From: Triticum aestivum
Taxonomy: Eukaryota > Streptophyta > Magnoliopsida > Poales > Poaceae
Direction: 5' to 3'
Length of the DNA stretch: 64,000 nucleotides
Assembly: GCF_018294505.1 (NCBI RefSeq)
Contig: NC_057808.1
Span: 222,659,325 to 222,723,324 of the forward strand
The notes under the pieces: generated by a model
The model's input: only the letters and a program-made list of their open reading frames with translations
Told to the model about the DNA's origin: nothing
Databases searched by the model: none
Shown: piece by piece, positions 1-10,432 of the stretch
Layout of the letters: every line of letters begins with the position of its first letter
How positions within the stretch are numbered: position 1 is the first letter of the stretch
Program-made: the position numbers and the translations under genes

Positions 1-2669
1 TGTGTGCAGAATTGTCTTCATAACCAGATTGGGCGCAACGTTCATGCCTATGTGGATGATATCGTGGTTAAGTCCAGGGAGAAGGAGACCTTGGTAGATG
101 ATCTTAAAGAAACCTTTGACAATCTCCGGGTTTACAAGATGATGCTTAACCCGGCCAAGTGTGTTTTTGGTGTTCCCGCAGGCAAGCTCTTGGGTTTTCT
201 GGTTTCTCACAGAGGCATTGAAGCTAACCCGGAAAAGATCAAAGCAATCACCTCTCTGGCTAAGCCGGCGTGCATAAACGACGTCCAGCGTCTGGCGGGC
301 CGCATCGCTGCCTTGAGCCGGTTTATAAGCCGTTTGGGTGAAAAGGCCATGCCACTGTACCAGTTGATGAAGAAAACAGATGACTTTATCTGGAATGATG
401 CTGCTAATGCTGCTTTTGAGGATTTGAAGAGACAGCTGGCTGAGCCCCCAGTCCTTGCTGCTCCTGTTGACAAGGAGCCCTTATTGCTGTATGTAGCCGC
501 TAACACACGAGCTGTCAGTGTGGCTGTGGTGGTGGAGCGTAAGGAAGCAGGTAAGGAGTATCCGGTTCAGCGGCCGGTTTACTACGTCAGCGAAGTACTC
601 ATTGAGTCCAAACAACGGTATCACATTGGCAGAAGCTTGTTTATGGGGTATTCATGGCAAGCCGGAAGCTTAAGCATTATTTCCAGGGTCACCCTATCAC
701 TGTGGTTAGTTCTGCTCCCTTGGGAGATATCATCCAAAACAGAGAAGCCACAGGAAGAGTGGCTAAGTGGGCTATAGAACTTGGGCCTCATGGTCTGAAA
801 TACGTGCCACGCACTGCTATCAAATCTCAAGCATTGGTGGATTTCATCAACGATTGGACAGAGTTGCAGGTGCCTGAAGAGAAGCCGGATAATACATACT
901 GGACTATTCACTTCGACGGGTCTAGGCAATTGGAAGGCTCAGGGGCTGGAGTTGTATTAACTTCCCCTCGAGGTGACAAGTTTTGCTATGTGCTACAGTT
1001 GATGTTTCCCTGTACTAACAATGCGGCTGAGTACGAGGCCTTGCTCCATGGTCTTCGGATGGCTAAGGAGATGAGCTTAAGCCGGGTAAGGTGCTTTGGC
1101 GACTCAGATTTGGTGGCCCAACAAGTGTCAGGCAAGTGGGATTCCAAGGACCCTCTCATGGCGGCTTATCGCCGCGAAGTTGATGCCATTGCTGGACATT
1201 TTCAGGGTTACCAAGTAGAGCACATCGATCGCAGGAAGAACGAGGCGGCTGATGCATTAAGCCGGCTGGGCTCTCAGCGAAAGCCGGTGCCGCCTAATAC
1301 TTTCTTGGACATTTTGCATAACCCTTCTGTTAAGTTGCCTACAGAGGAAGACTTGGCTGTTCCTGACCCGGAGGCACAGTTGGTGGCGGCTCTCCACATT
1401 ACCCCAGACTGGACAATACCATACTTGGCTTACATGACCCGGGGAGAATTGCCTGAGGATGAAACTTTGGCCAGACAAATAACCCGGCGGTCTAAGTCAA
1501 TGATAATTATCAATGGCGAGCTGCATCGTCGCAGTGTCACTGGAACTTTCCAGCGTTGTGTTTCCCCTGAGGAAGGTCAAGAAATTTTACGTGAAATTCA
1601 TGAGGGGGATTGTGGCCATCATGCCGGCTCAAAATCCCTTGTGGCCAAGGCTTTTCGTCATGGTTTTTATTGGCTGACGGCTCATGCTGATGCAGAGGAT
1701 TTGGTCAGTAAATGTGACGGTTGCCAGAGGTTCTCGCGACGGGCTCATGTGCCGGCTCAAGAATTGAGGATGATTCCAATTACTTGGCCATTTGCGGTCT
1801 GGGGGCTTGATATGGTTGGGCCTTTTAAAAGATCCAAGGATAAGAAGACCCACCTCTTGGTGGCGGTCGACAAGTTCACAAAGTGGGTTGAAGCAGAGCC
1901 AGTTAGTAAGTGTGACGCAGCCACAGCGGTTCAGTTCATGAAGAGGGTGATATTTCGCTTTGGTTTTCCACACAGCATTATAACTGACAATGGTACCAAT
2001 CTGTCTAAAGGCGCCATGGAGGAGTTTTGTCAACGAGAGCATATTCGGCTTGATGTTTCATCAGTGGCTCACCCTCAATCCAATGGTCAAGCTGAGAGAG
2101 CCAATCAGGAAATCTTGAAGGGCATCAAGCCCCGGCTTTTGGTCCCTTTGCAACGGACGCCGGGTTGTTGGGTGGAGGAGTTACCCTCCGTGTTATGGAG
2201 CATCAATACTACTCCTAACAGGTCTACGGGTTACACGCCTTTCTTCATGGTTTATGGAGCGGAGGCGGTCCTCCCTAGCGACATCCGTCATGACTCGCCT
2301 CGAGTGGCGGCTTATGTTGAGGCGGATAATGAGCGGGCGCGCCAAGATGCTCTTGACTTGTTGGACGAACAGCGTGATGTGGCAGCAGCTCGCTCGGCGA
2401 TTTACCAACAAGACCTGCGCCGCTATCACAGCCGCCGGGTTAAGTCCAGGGTCTTCCAGGAAGGTGATCTGGTGCTCCGGCTCATCCAAGATCAAACAGA
2501 TGCACACAAGTTATCCCCGCCTTGGGAAGGGCCCTTTGTGGTCAGCAAGAACTTGTACAACGGGTCATACTACCTTATCGATGTTCGGGAGCACAAAGAT
2601 TCACGTAAGTCGGAGGAAGAGACCCGTCGGCCGTGGAACATAGCTCAGCTTCGGCCTTATTACACTTGA
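1..2669 (+). pseudogene. pol: Gypsy pol: RT (partial), RNase H, aRNase H, integrase
   Basis: This is the C-terminal part of a Gypsy polyprotein that copies element RNA into DNA and integrates it. The RT active-site motif YVDD is at 49-60. A degenerate first RNase H follows. A second, complete RNase H begins near 905 and keeps FDGS, AEYEAL, GDSDL and NEAADAL, so all acidic residues are present. Integrase has an HHCC finger (about 1612-1730) and a D-D-E core (WGLD near 1800, TDNG near 1986, QAERAN near 2090). The frame breaks once near 620-625: the two frames together give a continuous family-like protein, so a single-base loss is the simplest reading. The tail ends in LRPYYT. Only this one break was found. 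Confidence 0.9.
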
Positions 2670-2820
2670 GCCACCGGCTCTCATAATGTACATATTTCTA
2701 TAGCCATGTATATATTATGATAAATAATAAAGCAGGACCTCTGTCCTTTTCTCCTCCAAAGGTAAATGTGTTATTTCCATTACAACATTACATGGTCACT
2801 TGGAGGTGGATCCGGCTTAC

Positions 2821-3190
2821 GATCGTATTCGAATCTAGCCGTTAACAATATGATCACCTGGGGGCTTCCTGTTCAAACATAGGTCGTATTCGAACCAAAG
2901 AGAACATAGCTGTCGATACCCACTTGATTGGCAAATTGCCGAGCTCATTGGGGAGTTTTTCTTGATCATATTTGAATCATGGCTCAACCCCCTTTGGGAA
3001 CCGACGTGGATCGTATTCGAATCAGCGTCGTTAAACAACTCTTAAGGTCATTTGGGGGCTTCCTGTTCAAACATGGGTCGTATCCGAACCCAAGAGAACA
3101 TAGCTGTCGGTACCCTCTTGATAGGCAACGCCAAAGCCACTGGGGGCTATATGATTGCATTCGAATCTTAAGCTTAACCCCTTTGGGACG
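2821..3190 (+). repeat. Degenerate ~190-bp tandem repeat in element 1 tail
   Basis: Two imperfect copies of a unit of about 190 bp follow pol. The phrase GATCGTATTCGAATC occurs at 2821 and 3009 (188 apart), and TGGGGGCTTCCTGTTC at 2859 and 3053 (194 apart). The copies share GAGAACATAGCTGTCG. The stretch lies between the pol stop and the end of the antisense gene and encodes nothing obvious. It may be part of the 3' UTR of either transcript; no function is claimed. Confidence 0.7.
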
Positions 3191-3204
3191 GTAAAGTGCT
3201 CAGA

Positions 3205-4119
3205 TCAGTAGCTTACCGCCGGAGCCGGGTTAGCTTTGCAGAATGGACTTAAGCCAGTCCTCTCGCAATCTGCTAAGCTCTCGTTCAGAAGGGATTTGGT
3301 CATGTCATCAATGACGTCTTCAGGTAAGTCGTTGGGGCTGTGCCGAAGAGGATCATCCTTCCGGCCTGTGTAATCACACATTAAGCCGGGGCGGCGGCTT
3401 AGAGGGATCACCCGCCAAGCAATCCAGACCCGGACCAGATCAACGCCGTTAAGGCCGTTTCCCAGAAGAGCTTTGATTTTGTTGATGGTGGGGATAAGTG
3501 GTTGGCGCTCAGCTTGAGACAATTTGTCTGACAGGGGGTGGTTTGACTCCAGACGCAGGGCGCGAAAGCCGGGCAGAGGGTTCTCATCAGCCGGAGAAGT
3601 ATCCTGGCAGTAGAACCATGTCTGATTCCAGTCCTTTGGGTGGCTTGGCGGCTCAGCATAAGGAAAGAGACAATCCCTCCGTCGTTGAATTGATATTCCA
3701 CCAAGTTCCAAGCTAGGCCCGTTGGCGCATTCATTCTGGCGGTTCAGGTAAAATAACTCCCTAAAGAGTAGCAGGCTGGGTTCCTCTCCAGGATATACCT
3801 CACAGAACACTTGAAAGTTACAAATGTTCGACACGGAATTGGGTCCAATGTCTTGAGGTCGCAGATCGAAAAAGTTCAGAACATCTCTGAAGAATTTTGA
3901 GCCAGGAGGAGCAAAGCCTCGGCTCATGTGGTCAGCAAATACAACAACCTCTCCATCTTTTGGTTGAGGTCTCTCTTCGGACGGGTCAGGCGCACGGTAG
4001 GACATGACCTCCTTTTTGGGCAGGTAACCCGTTTTTACAAAGTCATCTAAGGTGCTTTCAGTAACGTTGGACCTCACCCAGTTGCACGTAATGGGTGCCT
4101 TGGGAGCCTTGGGCGGCAT
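3205..4119 (-). CDS. Antisense ORF, 'putative gypsy type transposon' domain protein
   Basis: An uninterrupted 304-residue frame runs antisense to pol, between pol and the 3' LTR. It starts MPPKAPKAP, then has a conserved globular part: a GYLPKKE segment, GEVVVFADH, GFAPP, a helix-rich FFDLRPQDIGPNSV block, FCEVYPGEEPSLLLF, a tryptophan-rich WNQTWFYC segment and VWIAWRVIPLSRRPG. The order matches exon 1 of the antisense genes in copies A, B and C, and the family I recall as Pfam 'putative gypsy type transposon' (PF04195, unverified). The biochemical role is unknown. The start was chosen because a good 3' splice site lies 16 bases upstream and the protein begins in a typical basic-proline leader. 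It is the longest uninterrupted antisense frame here, so expression is plausible. Confidence 0.75.
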   Translation of the reverse strand: MPPKAPKAPITCNWVRSNVTESTLDDFVKTGYLPKKEVMSYRAPDPSEERPQPKDGEVVVFADHMSRGFAPPGSKFFRDVLNFFDLRPQDIGPNSVSNICNFQVFCEVYPGEEPSLLLFRELFYLNRQNECANGPSLELGGISIQRRRDCLFPYAEPPSHPKDWNQTWFYCQDTSPADENPLPGFRALRLESNHPLSDKLSQAERQPLIPTINKIKALLGNGLNGVDLVRVWIAWRVIPLSRRPGLMCDYTGRKDDPLRHSPNDLPEDVIDDMTKSLLNESLADCERTGLSPFCKANPAPAVSY

Positions 4120-4135
4120 TGTGGAAAACGGAAGC

Positions 4136-4703
4136 CTATGACAAAGGAAAATTTCCGGTTCAAATTTAAGCCGGAGAAAAATTTCAGTTCAGTATTCAGG
4201 ACGGCGGTTCATGAAGGGGCCTAATGATATATGACTAATTGTGTCAGGTTATTTAAGCCGCCGTGGTTATTATGATCAATTTAAGTTATTTAACTCTATT
4301 ATGAGTAAGCCAGAAATTTCACAGAGCATGGCCTCTTTTAAGCCGGCGATATGAGCCGCCATGGCTCACAGAGGCAGTTTTTGTCTAAGTGTTGCACAAA
4401 CAAGTTTCACAGATTGCAGGGATTATTTTGGATCAAACGGTCGTTTAGAAAGGAAAAATTTCTAGACCTAAAAACTGGCATAGAGAAGTTCATAAGTTCT
4501 AATGAGGACTTTTTTCAAGCAAGAGGGATCTGCTAGTATGGGAAATGGGTGCGAAACTACTACCGCAGGAGTTCTATCCTACTTTCCGGATCAAAAGAGG
4601 CCGCGGTGGAAGAACTGTGAAGAACTCGAGATGAACTACGAAGAGCAGGGGAGAACGACAGAACCCTAATGCGAATCTACTGTATGGAGTGGCAAGAACT
4701 TAC
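4136..4703 (-). other. Putative 5' UTR intron of antisense gene
   Basis: On the minus strand a donor CCA/GTAAGTTC at 4703 and an acceptor TTTCCTTTGTCATAG ending at 4136 bracket 568 bp without an open frame. The acceptor lies 16 bases before the ATG at 4119, and the donor lies about 180 bases after a TATA box. This is the layout of a plant gene with a leader intron. It is inferred from consensus sites only. Confidence 0.5.
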
Positions 4704-4880
4704 TGGCGCTGATGAGCTGCGGAGGTTGCCGCCGTTTCTCTGGACCAGTTCAGGGTGATGCAGCGGCCGAGGTTGAGGAAGACAAGGGGCGCGGCGGCGG
4801 CGGCGGCGGAGCTCGAGCTCTGGGGCGTCAGAGGAGGAAGACGAGGGATCGAGAAGTGACGAAGGCCTATGGGTCGGGCC

Positions 4881-4888
4881 TATTTATA
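4881..4888 (-). promoter_or_regulatory. TATA box of element 1 antisense gene
   Basis: TATAAATA is read on the minus strand in a GC-rich context. It is followed downstream by a leader rich in CCG triplets and the putative leader intron. The position, about 285 bp inside the 3' LTR, matches antisense TATA boxes in the other Tat elements here. Confidence 0.6.
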
Positions 4889-5033
4889 AGGGACGGTTCA
4901 TAAATGGGCGCGAGAAATGAGGAGGCTGGAGACATGATTATCTTGCCGCAGAAACGCCTCGATTCTCGGGATGGTTATTAAGATAAGATCCGTTGGGATA
5001 TGACAGAATAAAAAAATGAGTTTAATGGAAGAA

Positions 5034-5074
5034 GACGTCATGGCGGGTTACCAGGAATCCAGAAGATGACGTCA
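5034..5074. promoter_or_regulatory. Duplicated bZIP-type sites (TGACGTCA)
   Basis: A perfect TGACGTCA palindrome lies at 5067-5074 and a GACGTCA at 5034-5040. Both are followed by a CGGGTTA or TGGCGGGTTA phrase, as in a short local duplication. They lie 150-190 bp upstream of the antisense TATA box, a usual place for bZIP-binding sites in plants. Function is inferred. Confidence 0.4.
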
Positions 5075-5160
5075 CGGCGGGTTATAACCTTCGCACAACC
5101 AGAAGCCGGAAGATTTTCTCTTAAAGGGATTGAAGATTGACATGAACCGGTTCAAATCAA

Positions 5161-5172
5161 TCTGGGGCCTAA
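5161..5172 (+). other. Polypurine tract of element 1
   Basis: TCTGGGGCCTAA directly precedes the LTR's TG start. This is the expected place of the plus-strand primer. Confidence 0.6.
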
Positions 5173-5689
5173 TGTTGAGGATATAACCATTAGAGTCACC
5201 CGCCCAGGAGGGGCCGGGTTACGTCATAATGATCATCACGTGAAGCCCAATACCAAGCTTGAGGACGGCGGGTCAGTAATGGGCTTAAGACCCGGAGATG
5301 GCTTAAGGCCCGTAGTGATAAACCGCCGTTATGGTGAAACTTGTAGTGTAAGGCAAGAATAGTTAAGAGTACGAGCCGCGCACTGTTATAAGCCGGCCGG
5401 GACTCTGAGAGCCGCTGGGCGTCAACCTCTCTATATAAAGGGACGACCCGGCGGCGGTTCAGGGACAAGTAAGATCAAACCGATAAGGCAGGGCGGTTTA
5501 GCTCCTGGTCGTCAAAACCCTAATCAATACAACCTCAACTGGACGTAGGCTTTTACCTTCACTGTAAGGGGCCGAACCAGTATAATCCTCGTGTCGTTTG
5601 TCCCGCTTAACCCCTTTAAGCTTCCTAGCTGCGATGGCTCCACGACTAAGTCCTTGCACGAGGACATCTGCCGTGATAATTCCACAACA
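5173..5689 (+). repeat. 3' LTR of element 1
   Basis: The LTR starts TGTTGAGGATATAACC after the purine tract and ends CCACAACA, about 517 bp in all. A CTATATAAAG TATA box is near 5431-5440. The terminal TG and CA are canonical. The partner 5' LTR is off the window, so age cannot be estimated. Confidence 0.8.
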
Positions 5690-6467
5690 ATGGGCTAAGT
5701 TGGGACACCCCTGCAGGGTTTGAACTTTCGAAAGCCATCCCCGCGGTTATGTGGCAGATGGGAATTTGTTAATATCCGGTTGTAGTTAACTTGAAGTAAA
5801 CTCTTCTAAAATACACCAACTGCGTGCGTAACCGTGATTGTCTCTTTTCGGGGTTGTTCGAGAGGAGAACACGGTTTTTGGGTTATGTTTGACGTAAGTA
5901 GGAGTTCAGGATCACTTCTTGATCACTACTAGTTGACGACCGCTTGCTAAGCTCCTCTTCTCGCTCTTGTTTCGTAAGTTAGCCACCATACTTTGGTTAG
6001 TCGTTGCTGCAACCTCACCACTTTACCCCTTCCTTACCCATTAAGCTTTGCTAGTCTTGATACCCATGGTAACGGGATTGCTGAGTCCTCGTGGCTCACC
6101 GATTACTACAACAACAGTTGCAGGTGCAGGTTGCGATGTTCATGACGTGAGAGCAATGTTTACTTGTTTGGAGTTCTTCTTCTGCTTCTTCCTCGATTGA
6201 GGGATAGGTTCCTCGTCGGCAGCCTGGGATAGCAGGGTGGATATTGTTTGATGTTTCTATTGGTGTGGCATCCGTAGTCGGATGTTGTTCTCATGTATGA
6301 TCTATTGTTGTATTCATGTGACATTGTATGTCTTGGATGTATCCCCACTATTATGTAATGGTACGATGTAATGATATCCACCTTGCCAAAGCGTCTTCAA
6401 GATGCGCTTCTATCCTTAGTGGGACCTTCGAGCTCCTTCAGGATAGGGTCGCATCTTGGGCGTGACA
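5690..6467 (+). repeat. Gypsy LTR fragment hosting element 1
   Basis: This 778-bp non-coding stretch begins exactly at the end of element 1's LTR and ends in GGGCGTGACA, a proper LTR terminus. Element 1 therefore appears to have inserted into it, and its beginning should lie left of the window. Wording such as AAGCGTCTTCAAGATGCGC recalls Triticeae Gypsy LTRs of the WHAM or Sabrina kind, but the family is from memory. No primer site or internal region follows, so this could be a solo LTR or the 3' LTR of a larger element. Confidence 0.55.
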
Positions 6468-6468
6468 C

Positions 6469-6978
6469 AGCAGGACGACAGGACGGAGGTTATCATGGAG
6501 CCCAAGACGACGTCAGCACCAGAGCCTTTGGCATGCGAAGACCACCTTTAGTCAGGATAACTTGTACTAGTTGTCCCCCTTCGAATTTGTCCGTTGTTGG
6601 ATCCCTTCCCGCTCAATATTTGGGGAGAGGACCAGGGCCTCTATAAATAGGACTAACCACCACCATAGGGGGTACGGATCATTCAGATCATCCAAAACCA
6701 CACAAGCTCACGAAGCACAAGAACACCTCTCCTCAGGAGGCTGTTCTTCCCTTGTAACTGTTCATCCTCAGCCCAGGAGGCAATCCACCACACCACACTG
6801 GAGTAGGGTATTACACCACATCGTTGGCCCGAACCAGTATAAACTTGTGTCTCTCGTTCTTTGGGTCCGACGAGCTAGGCCTTGCGATAGTTGCGAGAGC
6901 GATCTAGGGAGAGAGAGATCTTCGTGCGCACCCCAGTGTTCGAACCTCAAGGGTTTTGCCGGAACCCGAAATCTGACA
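6469..6978 (+). repeat. 5' LTR of element 2, right part
   Basis: The segment aligns with 13989-14495 of the 3' LTR, with scattered substitutions and a few small indels, and ends AATCTGACA. A TATAAATA box is at 6642-6649. The first roughly 375 bp of the LTR are absent here. The left boundary coincides with the terminus of the neighbouring LTR fragment. Confidence 0.85.
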
Positions 6979-7004
6979 TTTGGCGCGCCAGATAGGGGTG
7001 CGCC
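6979..7004 (+). other. Primer-binding site and leader of element 2
   Basis: TTTGGCGCGCCAGATAGGGG follows the LTR terminus directly. That is the position and look of Tat-type primer sites. The priming tRNA was not identified. Confidence 0.6.
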
Positions 7005-7019
7005 GAAGCTTTCCTTCCG

Positions 7020-8954
7020 TTGATCTGCGCTTTGCCATCCTCGCGCTTCGCCCCCATGGTCGGCACTACTCTTCTGGCTGCGACGACAGACGCCCGCGGC
7101 GGGCCCAGGGGGCTCCGAGCCTTGGCCCCCCCCTTGCGGCGGGTGCAGTGGCCTCCCAAGTTCAAGCCAGAGATGCCGCCGCGCTACGATGGCGTGACGG
7201 ACCCGTCGGCTTTCCTGTTGGCATATGAAGGGGCCGTCTTGAAGGCTGGGGGCGACCACAAGGTCATGGCCAACTAGCTTCCCATGGCCCTCACTGGGGC
7301 ACCGCGGGCCTGGCTGCTCAACCTCCCAGGATCTACGGTGACATTTTGGGAGGAGCTGAGCAACCTCTTATCTGAGCGCTTCGCGGTACCGGCGCCCCGC
7401 ACTGTCGCGGCCCTCCTCGGCGGCTCACAAGCGCCGCCCTCGGACCGTCACGCCAAGCCGTTCTTTCGCCAGATCGGCGCCGCCTCCATGCGGCAGGGGG
7501 CTCCTCCAGGTTGGGCGGCGCCCAAGGCCGACCTGACCTTCGACTCGGGAGATCACCCCGTCACCACCGTCGGCTCGGGCATGCTCCCAATGCTTTGCAT
7601 GCCCACCATCTGCAGCGTGGCAGTTACCAAGACCCTCATCGACGCCAGCGCCGGCCTCAACATGCTCTCTGTGGAGGCTTTTAGCCTCCGTCACGTACCG
7701 CTTGAGCGGCTCCGCCCCAGCAAGCCCTTCTCCGGGGTCGGCGGCTCCTCTAGTCCCCTGGGGCAGATCCATCTTCCCGTGACCTTCGGCACCCACGACA
7801 ACTACCACACGGAGCTGATTGACTTCGACATCACCCGCATCGGCCTTCCGTACAACGCCATCCTCGGGTACCCAGCTCTAACTCAGTTTATGGCGGCAAC
7901 CCATCCGGCCTACAACCTCATGAAGATGCCCTGGAGCAAGAGCGTCCTGACCATAGTTGGAGATACCAAGGAGGCTCTAGTGGCGCTCAAGCTTGCCCTC
8001 AAGGCCGCCGCGACGGCGCGCCCGGCCGACGAGGCCACCTCTGGAGTTAAGGAGGCCGCGCCGGCCAAGAAGAAGCAGTTGTTCACTCAAGATCGGGCGG
8101 AAACCAAGAAGGTGTCGGTCGAGGAAGATGGGTCTTATGGAGCCACCTTCACCATAGGTGCCAATCTCAACTCAGATCAAGAGGAAGCATTGGTAAATTT
8201 CTTGCGCGCAAACAAGGAAGTATTCGCCTGGGAGCCCAATCAACTGGTAGGGGTCCCAAGCGGGGTGATCGAGCATCACTTAAGGGTGTGCCCTAATGTG
8301 CGCCCTGTGAAGCAGAAGGCACGACAACAGTCCACGGAGAAGCAGTCCTTCATCGTCCAGGAATCCCGCAAGCTGGAGGCAGCAGGTGTCATTCGCGAGG
8401 TTCGGTACCCCGAGTGGCTGGCGAACCCCGTAGTTGTGCCAAAGAAAGGCGGGAAGGAGCGCATGTGTGTCGATTTCACCAACCTCAACAAAGCGTGTCC
8501 CCAAGATCCGTTCCTGCTTTCGCGCATCGACCAGATCATTGACTCCACCGCCGAGTGCAACCTGTTGTGCTTCTTGGATGCGTTTTCAGGCTATCACCAG
8601 ATCAAGATGGCAGTAGAGGATGTGGAGAAGACGGCCTTCCTGACCCCTTGCGTGGTGTACTGCTACACTTGCATGCCGTTCGGGCTGCGCAACGCGGGCG
8701 CGACCTTCCAACGGCTAATGCACATCGCCCTGGGCCAGCAGCTCGGGAGGAACGCTGAAGCCTACGTCGACGACATTGTGGTGAAGTCTCGGGAGGCAAG
8801 AACTTTGATTCAGGACCTGGAGGAGACCTTCACGAGCCTGCGCCAGGTGGACTTGCGGGTCAACGCGGAAAAGTGCGTATTTGGTGTCCCCTCCGGCAAG
8901 CTGTTGGGCTTCCTCGTGCCAACCCAGATAAGGTCAAGGCGATTGAAGACATGA
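7020..8954 (+). pseudogene. pol: Gag remnant, protease and reverse transcriptase of element 2
   Basis: One frame runs from a gag N-terminal piece (WPPKFKPEMPPRYDGVTDP near 7150) through a TAG stop at 7275-7277 to a short gag segment. It then enters a protease (LIDASAG near 7640, where the relative in element 3 has LIDGGAG) and an RT (FTNLNKACPQDPF, SGYHQIKMA, YVDDIVVKS near 8760). Most of gag, including any zinc knuckle, is missing, with the join near 7400-7440. RT loses frame near 8915 through a deletion of about 20 bp relative to element 3. The protein would be non-functional. Confidence 0.85.
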
Positions 8955-10432
8955 GCCCACCACAAACCCTCAAGGAGATGCAGAAGCTTGCCGGCTGCAT
9001 GACTTCGCCGGGACGCTTCATCTCGAAGCTGGGAGAGCGCGCCCTACCATTCTTCAAGCGAATGAAGAAGAAGGGCCCGTTCGAGTGGACTCCAAAGGCT
9101 GACCAAGCGTTTCAAGATCTCAAGAGATATCTGACCAGCCCTCCAGTGATGGTGGCGCCCCGCCCTCTCGAGCCCCTGGTGCTTTACCTCGCCGCCACTC
9201 CTTATTCAGCTAGTGCAACTCTGGTAGCAGTTCGGGAAGAGCGTCAGGCCAAGGACACATCACGCCGAACCGCGCCCCCAGCTGGGGCGGCGTGAGACCT
9301 GAAGGACACCGCGGGGGTTGCAGCAACGCCAACGGATGACCCAGCTCAGCAGGATGGAAACCTTAGGCCCGTCGAGGCCCCAATGGGCGACCAGTCTCCG
9401 GAGGTCCCATCGCCTCAGGAGGCGCCCCAACCTCCGACAGACGTGGGTCCTGTTGACGCGCCCGCCCTCGTCGAGCACCCAGTGTATTTCGTCAGCACGG
9501 TACTGCGGGATGCAAGGGCAAGGTACCCCATGCCTCAGAAGCTCTTGCTCGCGCTTTTGGTGGCCTCGCGTAAGCTATGGCACTACTTTCAAGGTCACCC
9601 AATCAAGGTCGTTTTGGCCTACCCCCTGGAGAGGGTACTCAGGAGCCCTAACGCTGCTGGAAGAGTCGTCGAGTGGAATATCGAGCTGCAGGCGTTCCAG
9701 CTGGAGTTCAGCACAACCAGGGTCATCAAGGGAGCCGCGCTCGCCGACTTTGTGGTAGAATGGACGGACGCCCCGGAGCTTGAAGCAGGCGAGGATCGGT
9801 CCCTCTCGCCAGGAAGTGAAGCGCCGGACGGCTGGGTGATGTATTTCAATGGCGCATTTGCGCGCCAGGGCGCGGGGGCTGGAGCAGTGCTCATCTTGCC
9901 CACTCAGGACAAGCTCTACTACGCCGTGCAGCTCAGCTTCCAGTAGGGTGAGAAGGTCTCCAACAACATAGCGGAGTACGAAGGTCTCATAGTTGGCCTT
10001 AAGGCTGTGGTGGCCCTGGGGGTGAAGCGCCTTACCATCAAGGGCGACTCGCAACTTCTCGTCAACTTCTCCAACAAGGTATACGAGCCGAGGGACGAGC
10101 ACATGGAGGCATACCTCGCGGAGGTACGCAAAATGGAAAAGCAGTTCTTGGGCCTGGAATTGAAGCACGTGCCACGCGGCACCAACAAGGAAGCTGACGA
10201 CATCTCCAAGAGAGCATCCAAGTGGCTACCCCAAGAGCCCGGCGTCTTCGAGGAGCGGCTCTTCAAGCCATCAGCAACACCACCACTCTCAAGACCGGTG
10301 CTGCCTCGGGAGGAGCTCCCCCAACCACCTGCCTCAGGAGCCCCGGCCTGCGGCCCGACCTCGGGAGCGCGCCTACTCTGGCGCTCGAGCCTCAGGAGGG
10401 GTGCTGGACCAAGGAGTTCAAGGAATACCTGA
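8916..10432 (+). pseudogene. pol: RNase H region of element 2 (degenerate RNH plus aRNH)
   Basis: This continues pol in another frame. The RT-linked RNase H with its connection runs from 8930 to about 9720 and has a TGA stop at 9293-9295. The second RNase H runs from about 9830 to 10210 and has a TAG stop at 9944-9946. The second domain reads YFNGAF where element 3 reads YFDGAF, so its first catalytic Asp is replaced by Asn. The other acidic positions (AEYEGL, KGDSQLL, EADDIS) remain. The frame is lost again near 10370-10385. Confidence 0.82.

Larger units (their letters stand above)
1..5689 (+). mobile_element. Tat-lineage Gypsy element 1, 3' part
   Basis: The window opens inside the reverse transcriptase of a plus-strand Ty3/Gypsy element. 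It continues through RNase H, a second RNase H, integrase, a non-coding tail with two degenerate repeats, an antisense gene, a polypurine tract and a 3' LTR ending at 5689. The order pol, antisense ORF, LTR and the dual RNase H point to the Tat lineage. The 5' LTR, gag and protease lie left of the window. The LTR end abuts unrelated LTR sequence at 5690, which fits insertion of element 1 into that LTR. The target duplication cannot be checked because the left end is not visible. Confidence 0.88.

Noticed and set aside
4712..4903. 63-residue plus-strand frame with a glycine run
   Set aside because: It reads the GGC-rich stretch that is the antisense gene's leader; no start context or homology.
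6160..6381. Short minus-strand frame in 5690-6467
   Set aside because: Within an LTR fragment, no domain, weak composition.
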